Shown here: positions 44,563 to 57,443 of the stretch, in pieces
Layout: each line of letters starts with the position of its first letter
Numbering within the stretch: position 1 is the stretch's first letter
NCBI RefSeq assembly: GCF_002288925.2
Contig: NW_022098093.1
Coordinates: forward strand, 253,266-317,265
DNA: 64,000 bases
Direction: 5' to 3'
Source: Delphinapterus leucas
Lineage: Eukaryota > Chordata > Mammalia > Artiodactyla > Monodontidae
The notes under the pieces: generated by a model
What the model was told of the DNA's origin: nothing
What the model saw: only the letters and a program-made list of their open reading frames with translations
The model's database searches: none
Position numbers and translations under genes: made by a program

Positions 44563-47400
44563 ACAACAGGTGATTTCCGTCTCTATATTTGCCTTTGGAT
44601 ACCAAGTAGTCCCACTGGACATATCAGAGCCTGATAAGAAAAGAACAAAGGCAAACTTAATAGGCAAATAACCCTTTCCTGTCATGTGGAGGCCAAATGG
44701 TATCATGCTCCATTGCACTGATTTCACAGTGATTCAAAGAGAAGACTGTTAGGACAATGTTGAGTCATCTCTCGGCACATGCTAGTACTGAAGAGTCATT
44801 CCCATTCTCCCATTATCGGGTTAGAAACAGTAAGAATAGAAATTTATTTCTAGTCTTTGGTCTATGTGTATTTCTATATTATGAACATTAAAACAGTAAC
44901 ATTTAACCATGAAATCAATGAGAAATGTTCCACTTTAAAGGGTGAACTATCTACCACATAAGTATAAGAAATATTTCAACAACAGAAGGAAGATCACTTG
45001 TCTGTCTGTCCTCATAACTGACAGGTTGATAAAAGCATTGTACTGTCAATGGATCTTAAATTCTCTAAGCCATAAATTTTTTCTGGCAAAGTGAATAAGT
45101 TTATCTTAGAAGCCTCATGAGGCTCTAACAGTTGGTGATTCAATACATTACACAGAAATTATATCATCTTAATGTGAGCCATAAATATACATACTGCTTT
45201 TTGATCAATGTGGATATCAACAATGTTTAGTGGAATAAACATCAAAATAAAAATTAGAAAGAACAAAACTGTGCAAGCAGTAAGGGCAATCCCAAAGACA
45301 TATCAGTCTACAATTTAAGGAGCTTACTATCATGGACTTAGGTAAACTGTGTTTTTTTCTAATTCCATAATAATAAAAGATGACATACCTAAGCTACTGT
45401 GATTCTGAATCCTATCTATGACCAGAAAAGCTACACATAAGCGTATGTAATGTATATCCATCTCCCTTAAGAGACTTCAGATACTAGGCTAATTAAAGTA
45501 AACATTATTCTATTCTTACTTTATAAATGCTTAATGTACTATTGAATCTTAATAAATATTTAATAATATTAGGAACCAACAGAGTGACAAAGTCATTTTC
45601 CCTTTATAGATAGTGTTTTAACTGAAGTAAAGGAACTTTATAAAGTCCAAATGTTCTATAACTAGAGTATTCAGAACCCATAATTGTTAAGAGACCTCCA
45701 TAGCGGTATCTATATTAGCATTTAAATGGAGCAATATTTTTTGAAACCAGTACCTCTGTTGAAATAATATGGTAGATTAACAGAAAACAATCTGTTGAGC
45801 TATGATGTGACATTTTTCAATAAAATACATAAACTGCTTCAAAAAATTGCCCAGAATAGATTTAATCCATTTCTGTTATTTAATTTTAGTTCCAACTAAA
45901 CTTTCTATTTCTCACTCCAGGAAAATTCCTTCAAAGCTATTCTTGGTTAGGACTAATAAAACTGACATGTATATGTGCTTCTATGTAAGACTGCATATAT
46001 ACGTAGCTATAAAAAAAATCTGTGCAGTCTTTAAAGTTTGTATTATGAGGAAGAAGAACTGAAGACAAAATTAGATTTGCTTTTGACAGTGAGTTTCAAG
46101 CTTTCTATGGAAAAATAAAATGATTTTTTCTTTGTTTTTGTTTTGTATTTTTTTTTGAATGAATTTTATCCAAAACACCCCCTTCTTTTAAAATCTCTTT
46201 CCTAGCTCTTCTAGTTAGCTGGGATTACATAAAGTGAATTTGAGGTATAAGTCATGGTTTGGGTTGCTTTTTGCATACCATGTGTACTGTGAAGTAGAAA
46301 AAGTTCCTTCATGGACCGAGCAAGGAAAGGAGAAGGAACACGTGTGTGAAAAAGAAAATGTGTCATCTTCCTTGGTCCCACACCCTTGTATCTTCTTAAT
46401 GGACTCTCCTCCTTTTCCCAATGTATGTTTCGCTTTCTTGAAACTTAAGGTTTTTGAATGACAAATTTTATAATACAAAAATTTCTAGAGACTAAATAAA
46501 TATGTAGGAAAATGGATAAGGCTAATTATTGAATTTCTTTCTTTCAACTAAAACTATAAACTCTCCTAAGTAGAAAGTATATAAATATCTTGAGATATTT
46601 TTTTGAAGAAGTATAGTAATTTCAAGGACATACTATCCAAATGGTGGGTTAAGACAATTGATTTGTCTCATGCTATTACCAGAGTTTATAAATATTTGTT
46701 CACACTGAGATTTATTCAGAATTGGTTGAGGTTGTCGGATGGACATTAGATGAAAAATTTAAGCTATGCTCAGATGGACTGAATATAAATAAAGAAGTAG
46801 GTTTAATTTTCAGATTATCTTTGATATCACTTAGCTATCTAAATATCATTTAGAAGTTTGTTATTTTTTTAATTCAATGTTTTGGAAAATGCAAAAGTGT
46901 TTCAATTCAAAGCACTGTAGAGAATTTTAGCACAGGATTAAGATCTGCTGTGATTCTATGTTCAGAATATCAGAACAAAGCATAATTTCAACATTGCATT
47001 CTCCAAGATATAACCTCCAATCAGGTATAAAAATGACTTCTCGTTGTCACTGCTGTTTTTAAAGCACTTAATCCTGATGCTTACTCCCTACTTCAAAGAT
47101 GGGACACCTGCTCAATTCAGAAAAGCCTGTGCTAGACAATGCATATGACTGAATGACATCAAGTAATGACCCCTGGTCTGTTTTCTAGGGATAAATTATT
47201 GTTGGTTCAGTAGATTACACTCATTCATTTTTACACTTCAACACAGAAGAGCATGTATTTTATAGGGCATCACAGTTACTTAAATGCCTTAGGAAATGTC
47301 TCTATACATAACCATGTGATCAATACGAACAAACTTAAAAATAATGATTTCATCTCTTTTTGTTGTTGTTAGTATTGTGCCTATATCTTTGCACATGTTA
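44563..47400. other. Unique AT-rich DNA, no gene seen
   Basis: No repeat family, RNA gene or exon is recognised. Overlapping 75- and 87-codon frames on opposite strands at 46215-46478 have no domain and are read as chance. Confidence 0.4.
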
Positions 47401-47499
47401 AAGTGATGAAACAAGAAGTCGTTAGACTGAGGTGGCACTAATGCCTTGGTGGCCTATATAAGCAAATCAAAACCTACGCCAGAGTCAATTCCATAAAGG

Positions 47500-47775
47500 C
47501 ATTCATATCTCAGGAAAAAAAATTTAAGAACCACCAATCACAAACAGCAAACTAGGCTTTCCCAAATAAGGCAATGACTTAAGCTACAGCCAATCAATGT
47601 CCTTGCTGTGCTTCTGGGTCTGCCCTGCCCTATGAAAACATTTCCCCTAACTCCAGTCGGCAGAGCACTGCTAGTCACATTTGATTTGGCCACTGCAGGA
47701 TTAAAATCTATCTAATCAAGTAAACTCTTGAAAATTCTAATCTAGCTCAGTTTATCTTTTAACATAAAGAAAGAT
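47500..47775 (+). repeat. Possible LTR (unassigned)
   Basis: The layout resembles a retroviral promoter. Two CCAAT-type boxes ('accaccaatcacaaac' near 47530 and 'agccaatcaatgtcc' near 47588) are followed by a pyrimidine-rich stretch, 'ccctatgaaaacatttcccc' where a TATA box would stand, and a GGCAGAGCACTGC block. No internal retroviral sequence adjoins it and no second copy was found here. Confidence 0.3.
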
Positions 47776-48309
47776 TATAAGAGAGGAAATGGTTTGGACC
47801 AAATTGTAGATACGCTTTTAACAGCCAATGCATTCAACACTGGGTGAAAAACACACATGTGGAGTAGAAAGAGCATATTTATCTGACCCAAAAGACTAAA
47901 CTAACATTTTATCAGATATAATTCTAGATAATTTGAACGTTGGCTAATAGCATTCAGGTAAGAAACCTGTCTAACCAGTTCTGCTATTTTCTAGATAAGG
48001 GCAGGTAAATTCCAAATTCTAAAATCCCCTTTGCCACTGTAGTCAGAGAAGATACTGATGACTTTACACAAAAAGCATCCTGTTTTTTTTCTTGTTACTA
48101 AGGCAGGATTAAGAACCTAAGTTTAGGTTTAAGCCCCAGTTTAGATTCAATCATGAATTTATTACTCCAGCAATAAAGAGTTAACATTAAAGATATTACT
48201 CTCATTTTGATGAAGAAAGCATAGTATAGATGGAACAATATGTTGATCTCAGATTAAAAAAAGAGCAGAACTGTAGAGTCCTGGGTGAAGAAACATAAGC
48301 GATTCTGGT
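47776..48309. other. Unique AT-rich DNA, no gene seen
   Basis: No gene or repeat is recognised. Confidence 0.4.
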
Positions 48310-48860
48310 GTGGCAGATATAATTTTATTTTCCTCAAACCAATTCATTTTTCCACTCATCACACAAGAAGAATATATTACCAGTTACCTCTTGCTGCTAA
48401 GTGTAACTTTGTTCTGGACACAGGAATATGACATTTTAAGCCTGGTTTCTGAAATGTCCTCTATTCTCTTGCATAATTATTGGCCTCAGTACTCAGGGGT
48501 GAATTCAAAGAGTTACAATAGACAAAGCCATACAGTGGAAGAAGTCTGGATACTTGTATCATTATACAGATTCTGTGGATTTCAAGAATCAGGTGAGCTG
48601 AAACTCTGCATGCCTTTCATTCTTTCTGGAGATTCTGGATTTGATCTGTGGAGACTGAATGATGAAATTCTGTGTTGTCACTCTTAGGGCAAAAGTGAGG
48701 GCATTCTATGTATAAAAAGAAAGATGAAATGTAACATTTGGAAAAAGGGATGGAGGAGACGCCTCAGAGAGTCACTTGACCTTCATTAAACTATGAAATT
48801 AGAAATTGTTTTAAGACACTGAGATTTTGGGGTTTTTTATTAGAGAAATTATGAATTGTC
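48310..48860. repeat. Probable degenerate interspersed repeat with chance ORF
   Basis: 'ttacctcttgctgctaagtg', 'acagtggaagaagtctggat' and, 3' of these, 'ttttaagacactgagatttt' with 'ggggttttttattag' recall the texture of old LTR repeats whose 3' ends read 'ttaagccactgagattttgg'. A 125-codon frame (48310-48687) crosses this block. It has no domain and starts and ends without splice or promoter context, so I treat it as coincidental. Confidence 0.35.
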
Positions 48861-49640
48861 CCTCTTAACACACACAAAAATACTGATGGCAGTATTTTAA
48901 AAATGGTGTTTAGAGCAAAATAACCCTTTTGAAAAATATGACTGAAAAACATATAATTATTGTAAACTTTGAATATTTAGAGACTTAGAATTCTCTGTGC
49001 ATAGTAATATGGATACTAATTAAAGGGTATGGCCAGCCAAGAACATGATAATGTGGACATGAATAGTGTGAATTAGGCACAAGAGGATCAGTAATAGAAG
49101 AGAAATTCAAAACAAAAGAGAACAGAGTTAGTGCAGGGTTTTAAAATGTCATAGTTAGGAGGAAATTAAAAATTAGTATTTGAACCCCCATAGCCTATCA
49201 TTTAGATTTTTGTGCATATGGGATTGATTTACTAATAAAATATTCATCTAGGTCCTACCATCTTAGATTAAATTTTTTTGTCTTAATTTATAGAACATTT
49301 ATATCCATTGTATTTCATTGTATGACTCCCATTGATTTCTCCCTTACATTTTCATTAACCTCCTCATTAAGAAGCATTCCTAATATTATTAATTGTTATT
49401 TGGTAGACCACATCTGACATGTACAGTAGGGATAATATTGACAAATTGGGCAAACAAGTTGAAAACAACACTGTGCATGGTCTAACCTAAGAAAGATTAC
49501 TGTTCACTGTGCATTACACTCTAGGAAGTTTAAAGATTATTAAGAGAAATAATATGTCTTTAGTGTAGAATCATTATCATAATTCCATCTGTTATCATTA
49601 TTTTAAAAAGTGTTATGGGAATAACACTTGATCAGGTACT
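48861..49640. other. Unique AT-rich DNA, no gene seen
   Basis: No gene or repeat is recognised. Confidence 0.4.
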
Positions 49641-49758
49641 CCTTAGAATTAAGTATATCCCAGATATAAATCATTTTCTTATAGGTACATTTCTCAATTC
49701 CTTAGAAGTAAGTATATCCCAGATATAAATCATTTTCTTATAGGTACATTTCTCAATT
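49641..49758. repeat. Tandem duplication of 59 bp
   Basis: Copies at 49641-49699 and 49700-49758 are identical except for one base (T or G at the ninth position). They abut exactly. It is a recent local duplication in unique DNA or an assembly duplication. Confidence 0.97.
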
Positions 49759-50969
49759 ACCTGCTTTGTATTGTTTCTTTCAGTGAAACACCAAAAATGT
49801 CTTAGCAATCTTAAAATGAATAGTTTGTTCCTATATAATATACTCATCAACAGGAAGTAAAATACAGATGCAAATAAAATCTTATACTCCTTCTACTCTT
49901 TTTTTCTAGCAGCATCCGTGGTTCTGATAATGATCCGCTCTATTTTTCTTCATGATAATAACAATCTTTGACATTGTCTCATCCACAAACTCACATTATT
50001 ATCCAGGCTGCATGCTGTAAATATGTTATCAAGCCTTCCTTTGGAGCATCTGGAACACCCTGGTTTTATTGTCTAAGAAAATACACAAAAGCAGAACATA
50101 CAAAGCTACACACAATATTGGAACTGAGGTCAGTATCACTGGGTTAATATGTCAGTGGAAAGTGGGAAGCTAATTTAGGGTTCTGTTCCTTCCATCTCTA
50201 TAGACAAGCCATTCCTTAGAGCTGTGAATCTTTGCTTTGTTTCCATATGTTTGTGGTGGGAATAGAGTAGGGGTAGTTCATTGTAATTATCTCTAGAGGA
50301 CAAGGAAAACAGAAAATTAAGCTAAATATTAAAGTAATTAGGGACAAAATCATTGTTTTCAATTCTGAGATCATTCTTTCTATGTAATTTGAACAGTTTA
50401 TAGACAAAATTGCCTAACTGAAAATGCAGCTTTGGATATTTTGATTCCTCATTTGATTCACAGTGACCAAATTTTCATTGTTTGGGGCCAGGGAATTTGT
50501 GTCCACCACCATAATTTGTGAGGTGTAAAACTGAGGCATGCTTTTAATTTGCATTCTTATATTTGCTCAAGCAATGCAACATCCTCCAAAGATGTTATTA
50601 TTCATTCCTTATCATTCTGTCTTTTATGCATGGGAGTCAAATGCTCAATGGAGGAAAAACTTCCATGAAGTCAAAGTCTTTACCAATTATTTCATTATCA
50701 TTTTGGTTTTAATAATGGTTTTACTGGAAGACAATTCTGGACTTCTCAAGAAACAGAATTTTTAAAAATTTTAAACTTGGAATATAATAGCATAATTTTA
50801 TTGCAAGATTTGTTTTTTCAACTGGCCTAAGGGTTAGAGGAAAATGGATAAATGAGTTTCTGACTGTTGGTGATTTAATGTACCATCTGTTTGAAGGAAA
50901 AATATTCACAGTATTTTAAAGCCTTCTTTGAAAATTCTATTTAATGCTAGTACACAAATATCTGTCTAT
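49759..50969. other. Unique AT-rich DNA, no gene seen
   Basis: No gene or repeat is recognised. The 75-codon frame at 50538-50765 has no domain. Confidence 0.4.
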
Positions 50970-51080
50970 CTAATTCACACAAAGTAACTTCTATGAGGGT
51001 AGGAACAGGGTTTTTGTGGCTCACTGTCAATTTCCAATAAGGAAATTAATGGCACAAAATAGACTCCTGATAAATAAATG
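50970..51080 (+). repeat. L2 LINE 3' end relic
   Basis: 'ttctatgagggtaggaacag', 'ggtttttgtggctcactgtc' and 'ctgataaataaatgctattt' follow the L2 3' terminus ('ctccatgagggcagggactt ... ttgttcactgctgtatccc ... gctcaataaatatttg'). Confidence 0.7.
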
Positions 51081-52453
51081 CTATTTAAATTTTAACAAGT
51101 TGGATGGACAAAATGAAAGAGCAATGGGCTCAGATTTTTATAAATTCAGAACCTTTCACAAACTTGTCATATAAAACAGACCTTCTTCAGCCATCAATTT
51201 CCTTACTTATAAATGAGGGATTCTACTGTTCAGTTTCTATGACAGCTTTTGCTCCAAAGAAGTTCATTCTAGCTTCATCCCAAGATTCCCACTTTCAACA
51301 ATGTGTGGCTGACAAAGATATGAGTCCCCAGGCCTCATTCACAGCCGCCACCTCCCACATTGTTAGAGATAGTCTTCCTCGCCTTCTCTTGCTCTCATCC
51401 CTGTCAGTGACCTTAGGTGTTTGGTATCAACATAGAGTGTTTAACAGGCTCATCTCTCCACCACAGAAGCCATAGAGGAAGCTGGACTGATGATTTTCTC
51501 TCTCCCTGGACCCTTAAGGGAGTTATTAAAATAGCACTTGTGTTGAAAAGGGAAACTTTTTTTCAAATTAGGCAGACTAAGCAAATAGAACAGAAGTGAA
51601 ACAGGGTACTTTAGGGATATGAGCCAAAAACTTACGTAGGCTTCCTGAAAATAAAGTGCATTTTCTGCCTCAAGATAAGAAGCATATTCTTCCAAATAAC
51701 CTGGAGTTTACTGATCCATAGTTCAGGCCCAGGTTAAATTTTTTTTCCATGGAAAGCGTTTACATAAACTACCCTTATAACAACCTAATGTCATGTTCCT
51801 TATGCCATTACACTTAAATGAACTATTTAGTTAGTAAGACATAACTCATGCTAAGGTGGTTAATTTTACTACATTGTACATGATGCAAGCATGGAAATTA
51901 TGTTAAAAAAAGAATATTTTATTCTCATTTGGTTGATAATTACACATAGGATGATACCCAAAAAAGTAAGAGTGCACACTCTCTGAAATTAAATTCTTAC
52001 AATATTTAAACATTTATTTTTTCTTTATATGCATTATAACAGCTGATTTCTAAAATCTGACAAATAAAATGAAAATTTACCATGGATGAACCCCTGTCCT
52101 AGTCTCCCTTTGCTGATGCTTCTTTAATTTCTTGATGACTTGATATTTTCGTCACAAAACATAATAGATTCATTTAGGAAAAATAGAATTATGGGGTCAA
52201 GATGATGTGCATTTCATTCAAGTTGAAAACTGAAAAACATATCTGATTCTCACTTGATAATCATTAAACTGATTAAATAAACAACAACAACAAAACTTCC
52301 CTTTTAAAAACTCTTTTATTTTAAAAATTCTAATATTAAATTTAGCTCTTCAAGACCTTTCAAAATTTCTTGGACCCTCCCAAATTTTATTTGGCTTATT
52401 AGGGATATTTTGGCTTTATCCCTTTAGACTTCTCTTTTCCACTTCCTGTGTGC
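51081..52453. other. Unique AT-rich DNA, no gene seen
   Basis: The 123-codon frame at 51104-51475 lacks recognisable domains. Its first half includes sequence that could be old repeat, but I cannot identify it. Confidence 0.35.
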
Positions 52454-52899
52454 TTTTTTTTAAAATTTTTATTGGAGTATAGTTGATTTACAATGTTGTG
52501 TTAGTTTCTGATGTACAAGCAAAGTGAATAAGTTATACATATACATATATCCACTCTTTTTCAGATTCTTTTCCCATATAGGTCATTACAGAGTATTGAG
52601 TAGAGTTCTCTGTGCTATAAAGTAGTTTCTTATTAGTTATCCATTTTATATATAGTAGTATGTACATGTCAACCCCAATCTCCCAATTTATCCCTCCCCC
52701 CATTTTCCCTCTGGTAACCATAAGTTTGTTTTCTACGTCTGTGACTCTATTTCTGTTTTGTAAATAAGTTCACTTGTATTCTTTTTTTTTTTTTTTAGAT
52801 TCCACATATAAGTTGAATGTAATTTGTCTTTCTCTGCCTGACTTACTTCACTCAGTATGACATCTCTAGGTCCATCCATATTGCTGCAAATGGCATTAT
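52454..52899 (-). mobile_element. L1 3' end, 5'-truncated
   Basis: Reversed L1 3' UTR and final ORF2 codons. It shows TTTTATTGGAGTATAGTTGA, the usual 'catatacatatatcca' block, 'ctctatttctgttttgtaaa', a poly(T) run at 52781-52797 and the complement of the ORF2 end near 52800-52895. It is more diverged than the other L1 ends, so probably older. A 12-base repeat TCCCTTTAGACT occurs at its right edge (52900-52911) and 23 bases outside its left edge (52419-52430). Confidence 0.88.
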
Positions 52900-52911
52900 T
52901 TCCCTTTAGAC

Positions 52912-53304
52912 TGTTAATAACAATGTCAGGTAAGGTTGCAACTCTGCATTAGGAGACTAGAATCATAAGTTATAATCCCAATTCTACCAAATGATATTTG
53001 TCTTACTACTTGTTTTCATCTTTTCATTATAAAATTATGGGTTGCAACTACGTCTCTAAGGCCTTCTTCAATCTCCAATTAACAAAAAGAAAGCAAATTA
53101 CATTTTGTGGATTTTTTAAGCTTCAGATCCTTTGCTAGGACAGGGGAAACCTAGGACAAAGATGAAACAATCTTTTTTTCCCAAATGGCCTTTGGAATCA
53201 ATTGGGAAGGATATAGTTGAGTGTGGACTGAACATGGGAGTAGTCAACCATCTCCACATAACAACCAACTTCAGAGAGCAACCTTGAAGAAGAGACACAC
53301 CTCA
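52912..53304. other. Unique DNA, no gene seen
   Basis: No gene or repeat is recognised. Confidence 0.4.
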
Positions 53305-53318
53305 CAGGAGTCGGTTTT

Positions 53319-53543
53319 CGTTTTTTTTTTTTAATTTATTTTTTTTTTGCGGTACGTGGGCCTCTCATTGTTGTGGCCTCTCCCGTTGCGGAGCATTGGC
53401 TCCGGACGCGCAGGCTCAGCGGCCATGGCTCACGGGCCCAGCCGCTTTGCGCGCGGCATGTGCGATCTTCCCGGACCGGGGCACGAACCCATGTCCCCTG
53501 CATCGGCAGGCAGACTCTCAACCACTGCGCCCCCAGGGAAGCC
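53319..53543 (-). mobile_element. CHR-type SINE, short form
   Basis: A minus-strand short SINE with the poly(T) side at 53321-53348 and the head complement GGGAAGCCC at 53536-53543. The target-site duplications CAGGAGTCGGTTTT (53305-53318) and CAGGAGTCGTTTTA (from 53545) differ by one indel. A small expansion (CTTTGCGCGCGGC in place of CTCCGCGGC) distinguishes this copy. Confidence 0.94.
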
Positions 53544-53559
53544 CCAGGAGTCGTTTTAT

Positions 53560-53770
53560 ACTCTCCTATTCTTCAATTGCTCCTCTTTTTACTGAGATGA
53601 CTCTTCCTCATCCATTATACTCTAGCAATCTCTTTCCCATCTTCCCCACCACAATTACCTGAACACACTAAGCTTATTCCTGCCTCCAGGCCTTTTTATT
53701 TTCTCTTCCTTCTAACTGGCTTGCTCTTCTACTGGCTCCTTTTAAAAGGAGGTATTTACTTTTTAATCAA
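53560..53770 (+). repeat. Possible L2 relic
   Basis: Pyrimidine-rich text with 'aattacctgaacacactaag', 'cctgcctccaggccttttta' and 'cttccttctaactggcttgc' is L2-like ('ctgcctcagggcctttgcac ... gttccctctgcctgg') but diverged. Confidence 0.4.
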
Positions 53771-53775
53771 AGTCT

Positions 53776-53838
53776 TATATATATACATATCTATCTCTCT
53801 CTCTATATATGCGCGCACACACACACACACACACACAC
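53776..53838. repeat. Compound (TA)n/(CT)n/(CA)n microsatellite
   Basis: TATATATACATATCTATCTC runs into CTCTCTCTATATATGCGCGC and then about 14 CA units. Alternating purine-pyrimidine content is high. Confidence 0.93.
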
Positions 53839-54520
53839 CCCTAATTTATAACTTGAAATGTATTAAAATGATTATAATAAAGAAGACAAAGACCTGCCCT
53901 CAGAGGCAATTCACTTCAACTTTATAAGTTTCTTCTGGTTTATATCTATGTGTAACAACAAAGAAATTTGAGTTAAGGAAATTTTCCATTTTATGAAAAT
54001 CAACAAGAGAATGTATGAGAGAAATAGACAGGATCCAGCAAGAGACATGGCTCTTACAAGTGCCAAGTGTATGTCTAGTTACTCAGAAAAATATGTGGTC
54101 ACCAATTCCAGATTGAGGACTCTTAGATACGTAACATGGAGCCTAAGAACCTTTTCACCTGGGTGATTTTAATTAGCAATAAAACCACACAAAGCACCTA
54201 TTTTTTTACCTAGAAAATTAACTGAATCATTCTTTAAGTAAGTTCTAGTAAATGAAGCTATAATTTACCTTTTATGAAAATAGAAAAACAAACTTACAAA
54301 GTTAATATCATACCCTAAAACTGACTCAATAATGTACTTCAATGATTGTTTTCTAAACACCAGGAAATAGATTATCCCAGGGAACTTCAAATTATTAGTC
54401 TAATTATAAACTGTATCTACTAAAAATAATTTATAGAAAAAAATCACAAAGATCTCTCTCCTTTTCTAAAGCAACAGTACTATGTTTTGCATTATTCATT
54501 TTCCCATTTTTTGTTTTATT
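53839..54520. other. Unique AT-rich DNA, no gene seen
   Basis: No gene or repeat is recognised. Confidence 0.4.
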
Positions 54521-54695
54521 ATTTATAGGTATTTCACAAATATATAGTGTATTTTATTAGTCTATCACTTTCCATAACAATTTTTGTCTAGCCAAGTAGA
54601 CTGTAAATTCGTTGGGATTATGGAAAAGTTCAATTTTCTTTCCCCACAGAGTAACTTGCTTAGATTTTGTATCACAATAGGCATTTTTATTTATA
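54521..54695 (+). repeat. L2 LINE 3' end relic
   Basis: 'ctagccaagtagactgtaaa', 'ttcgttgggattatggaaaa', 'tttctttccccacagagtaa' and 'acaataggcatttttattta' follow the order of the L2 3' end ('ctagaatgtaagctccatga ... gtatccccagcgcc ... caataaat'). Confidence 0.5.
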
Positions 54696-57085
54696 GAAGA
54701 AAAAGAGGTCATAAAGGAAAATACACTTGGTTATTTTGAGTAGTTTACTCAAACCAAGTTTTTCATAATCACTGAAATATATTAAAACGCTAACAATTTG
54801 TACCATTAATCATTCCATTCATAATAACAGTAAAAGCACTCATTTTCCCCTAGAGAAGAACTCTTCCTTCTTCAACAGATGTAAGTGAACATCTAACTGG
54901 AACTGTACTTGAAAAAGCCACACCATTCCGCTATCAGCAAATACACAATCTGATTAGTTCTGACACCAAGACCTTTCTAGTAATCTAAAATATGATGTCT
55001 CATGCAAGTTACTGTTTAACAATCACACAGAAGGTTAAGTAGCAAAAAGAAGATTAGTGTTTTTGGATACCAGCAGTATATCATCAGCAGTATTTCTGAC
55101 AAATAAAAGTCATTAGTTTGCCAACATTTTTAATGAAATCATGATTAATAAATGCATCTCAAAGGTCTACATCAAAGTCAAGGCATTTGGGTGATAAATG
55201 TAAACATGCAGAATCTGCTTTGCCAAAAGCTGTGTGTTTCACTTACACAGCTCCACTGATTGATATGTCCATTATTCTAATACATAATTTATCACATCAA
55301 GGGGGACAATTCATTATGTGCATAGTATAACCAGGGAGTTCTAAACACCAAAACCTTTAGGAGACTTAACAGGTTGCCTAGGTACTCAAATTATTTTTTC
55401 ATTATAAAGTGGAGACTTGAAAAAAAATTAACAAAAATAGCATTTACCAAAACAAGACAAAACCTCAAATGTTATAGTTTTAATTTACTTGAGAGCATTT
55501 GACACATTCTTTCCCCAGGTGACATTTCTATTGCCCTCTCTGTTTTCATTCCTTATGAGATGTCTATCTGTTGTTAAACTTAAATCAATAAGAAATGGGA
55601 TGATGTCCCAATCCCTGTCAAATAAAAATTCTGTGGCTGTATTGCTTAAACTAGAAATAGCAGTATGTACCATTCTACTTCAAAGCTCATTGAATTAAAT
55701 TATAGATTATGGCATTCCTCTCTCTATTTAAAACATGAGACGTGGAATAGTATATCACGTTGGGTTTCCAATCATTCATTCTTTGATGCAGTCATCTGCA
55801 AAACTCAAATCTACTGCCATATTTTGATGTAATCTAGAACTCAAAAAATGAATTTAACAGATCCTATGCATATCTTATTAGGAAAAATACATGCTTTTGT
55901 TGAAGATAAAAACTGTGGTGATAGATGGGATATTCCTCTGAGTTTTTGATGTGTACTTGATTTTTAGAAAGCTAAGAATTTGAATATAACCTTCAGATAA
56001 ACACAGAAGGCAGTATTACAGAAATGCCTTTACATTTTTACACATAAAGTGAGAACAGATGACTGAGCATACTGATTAGTTGATAGTATCAAATTTTATG
56101 CCTCCACAGCTCACAATCATTTAACTGCACTTTCTTCATTCTCATCAGCAGAATCATAAAAAAAAGCCAACATTTAAAATTGTGTGTTTTTTTTAATTAG
56201 CAGAGATGCACTTAAGGATATCCAGTTCTGAATTACAACTTTAAAACTATATTTTAAAATTAATCTATTTCAACTTGATCTACAGAAATCATGTACCCAT
56301 TTCAAGGATCAAATGTTTCACATTGTTTTCTTAAGGATATTATAAAAATTAAGTAATTGAAATGGAATATATTTATTTGATAAGTGTCTATTTTAAGTAA
56401 GGAAAGCTGTCAGAAATTACACCAGGAGACATAACTTTGCAGGTTTATATCCACAAGATTATGTTTTCGATCTTTTGAGTGTCACTATAATCAAAACACC
56501 ATAATCAAGAAACAGTCACAACATTAAAGACATTCTTTATCTACTCCTAAGATAGTTTTATTGATATATCCTGCTCCCCAAACTTTTTAATCGACTTTTA
56601 TTCTTCCTTCAGTAAATTTAGTGGCTATTTTGGCATAGAAAGATATAGAATCAAAGTATTTTGGAGGCTTCTAAAACTGATTTACAAATCCTATCTTCAG
56701 TTCCCAATTTTGAGTTTTAGTTTGGTAAAGTCATTGCCATTATAACTGCATTACTTTACACTCCAAATAGATCATTTAACTCACTATTTGGATAGGGATT
56801 ATCAATGGGGTGAAAGAAAAGTCTAAATATTTCAAATATTTTAGTTTATTTTATTTGCATCTATAAATACTTATTTAGCGTTTCGGTTCATAGAATTAGT
56901 ATCTCTCCTGGTCTTTTGGCTCAACCACCTGTACCTTCTTTCAGGCCTGTAGCACCAGAGCACCTGCTTCTGAGAGGAGCTATTTGATCCCTAACACAGG
57001 TATTTGTCGCTGTGTCTCTAAATGATTATATAAACCATTTCAAGGTGTGAGAGAAAAGGACTTGTCTCACCTACAGCTTTGTCCA
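54696..57085. other. Unique AT-rich DNA, no gene seen
   Basis: A long repeat-poor stretch. Opposed 62- and 69-codon frames at 55485-55698 are chance frames with no domain. No RNA gene is recognised. Confidence 0.4.
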
Positions 57086-57087
57086 TA

Positions 57088-57443
57088 ATGTTACGAACTG
57101 AAGTTTGTGTCGCCCCCAAAATTCATATGTCGAAAATCGAATCCCACTGTGATGGTATTTGGAGGTGGGGCCTTTAGAAGATAATTAGATCATGAGGGTG
57201 CAACCCTCATGAATGGGATTAGTGTCCTTATAAGAAGAGGCCAGAGAACTAGCTTGCTTTCTGCCATGTGAAGACACAGCAGTAAGATGGTTGTCGGCAA
57301 CCAGGAAGAGCTCTCACCAGACACTAAATCAGCCTGTACCTTGATCTTGGAATTCCCAGCCCACAGTACTGTGAAAAATAAATTTCTGTTGTTGATAAGC
57401 CAACCACTTTATGGTATCTTATTATAGCAGCACAAGCTAAGTC
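57088..57443 (+). mobile_element. MaLR (MST/MLT1-type) solo LTR
   Basis: A nearly complete forward LTR. It shows TGTTACGAACTGAAGTTTGT, 'cccaaaattcatatgtcgaa', 'tgatggtatttggaggtggg', 'ttataagaagaggccagaga', 'ggaagagctctcaccagaca' and the polyadenylation region 'gaaaaataaatttctgttgt', ending AGCACAAGCTAAGTCA. It starts TG and ends CA as LTRs do. No internal MaLR sequence flanks it. The relatively good match makes it the best-preserved LTR here. Confidence 0.92.

Noticed and set aside
51104..51475. 123-codon open frame
   Set aside because: There is no domain, splice context or codon-use signal that I can see. It fits chance length for the number of frames in the window.
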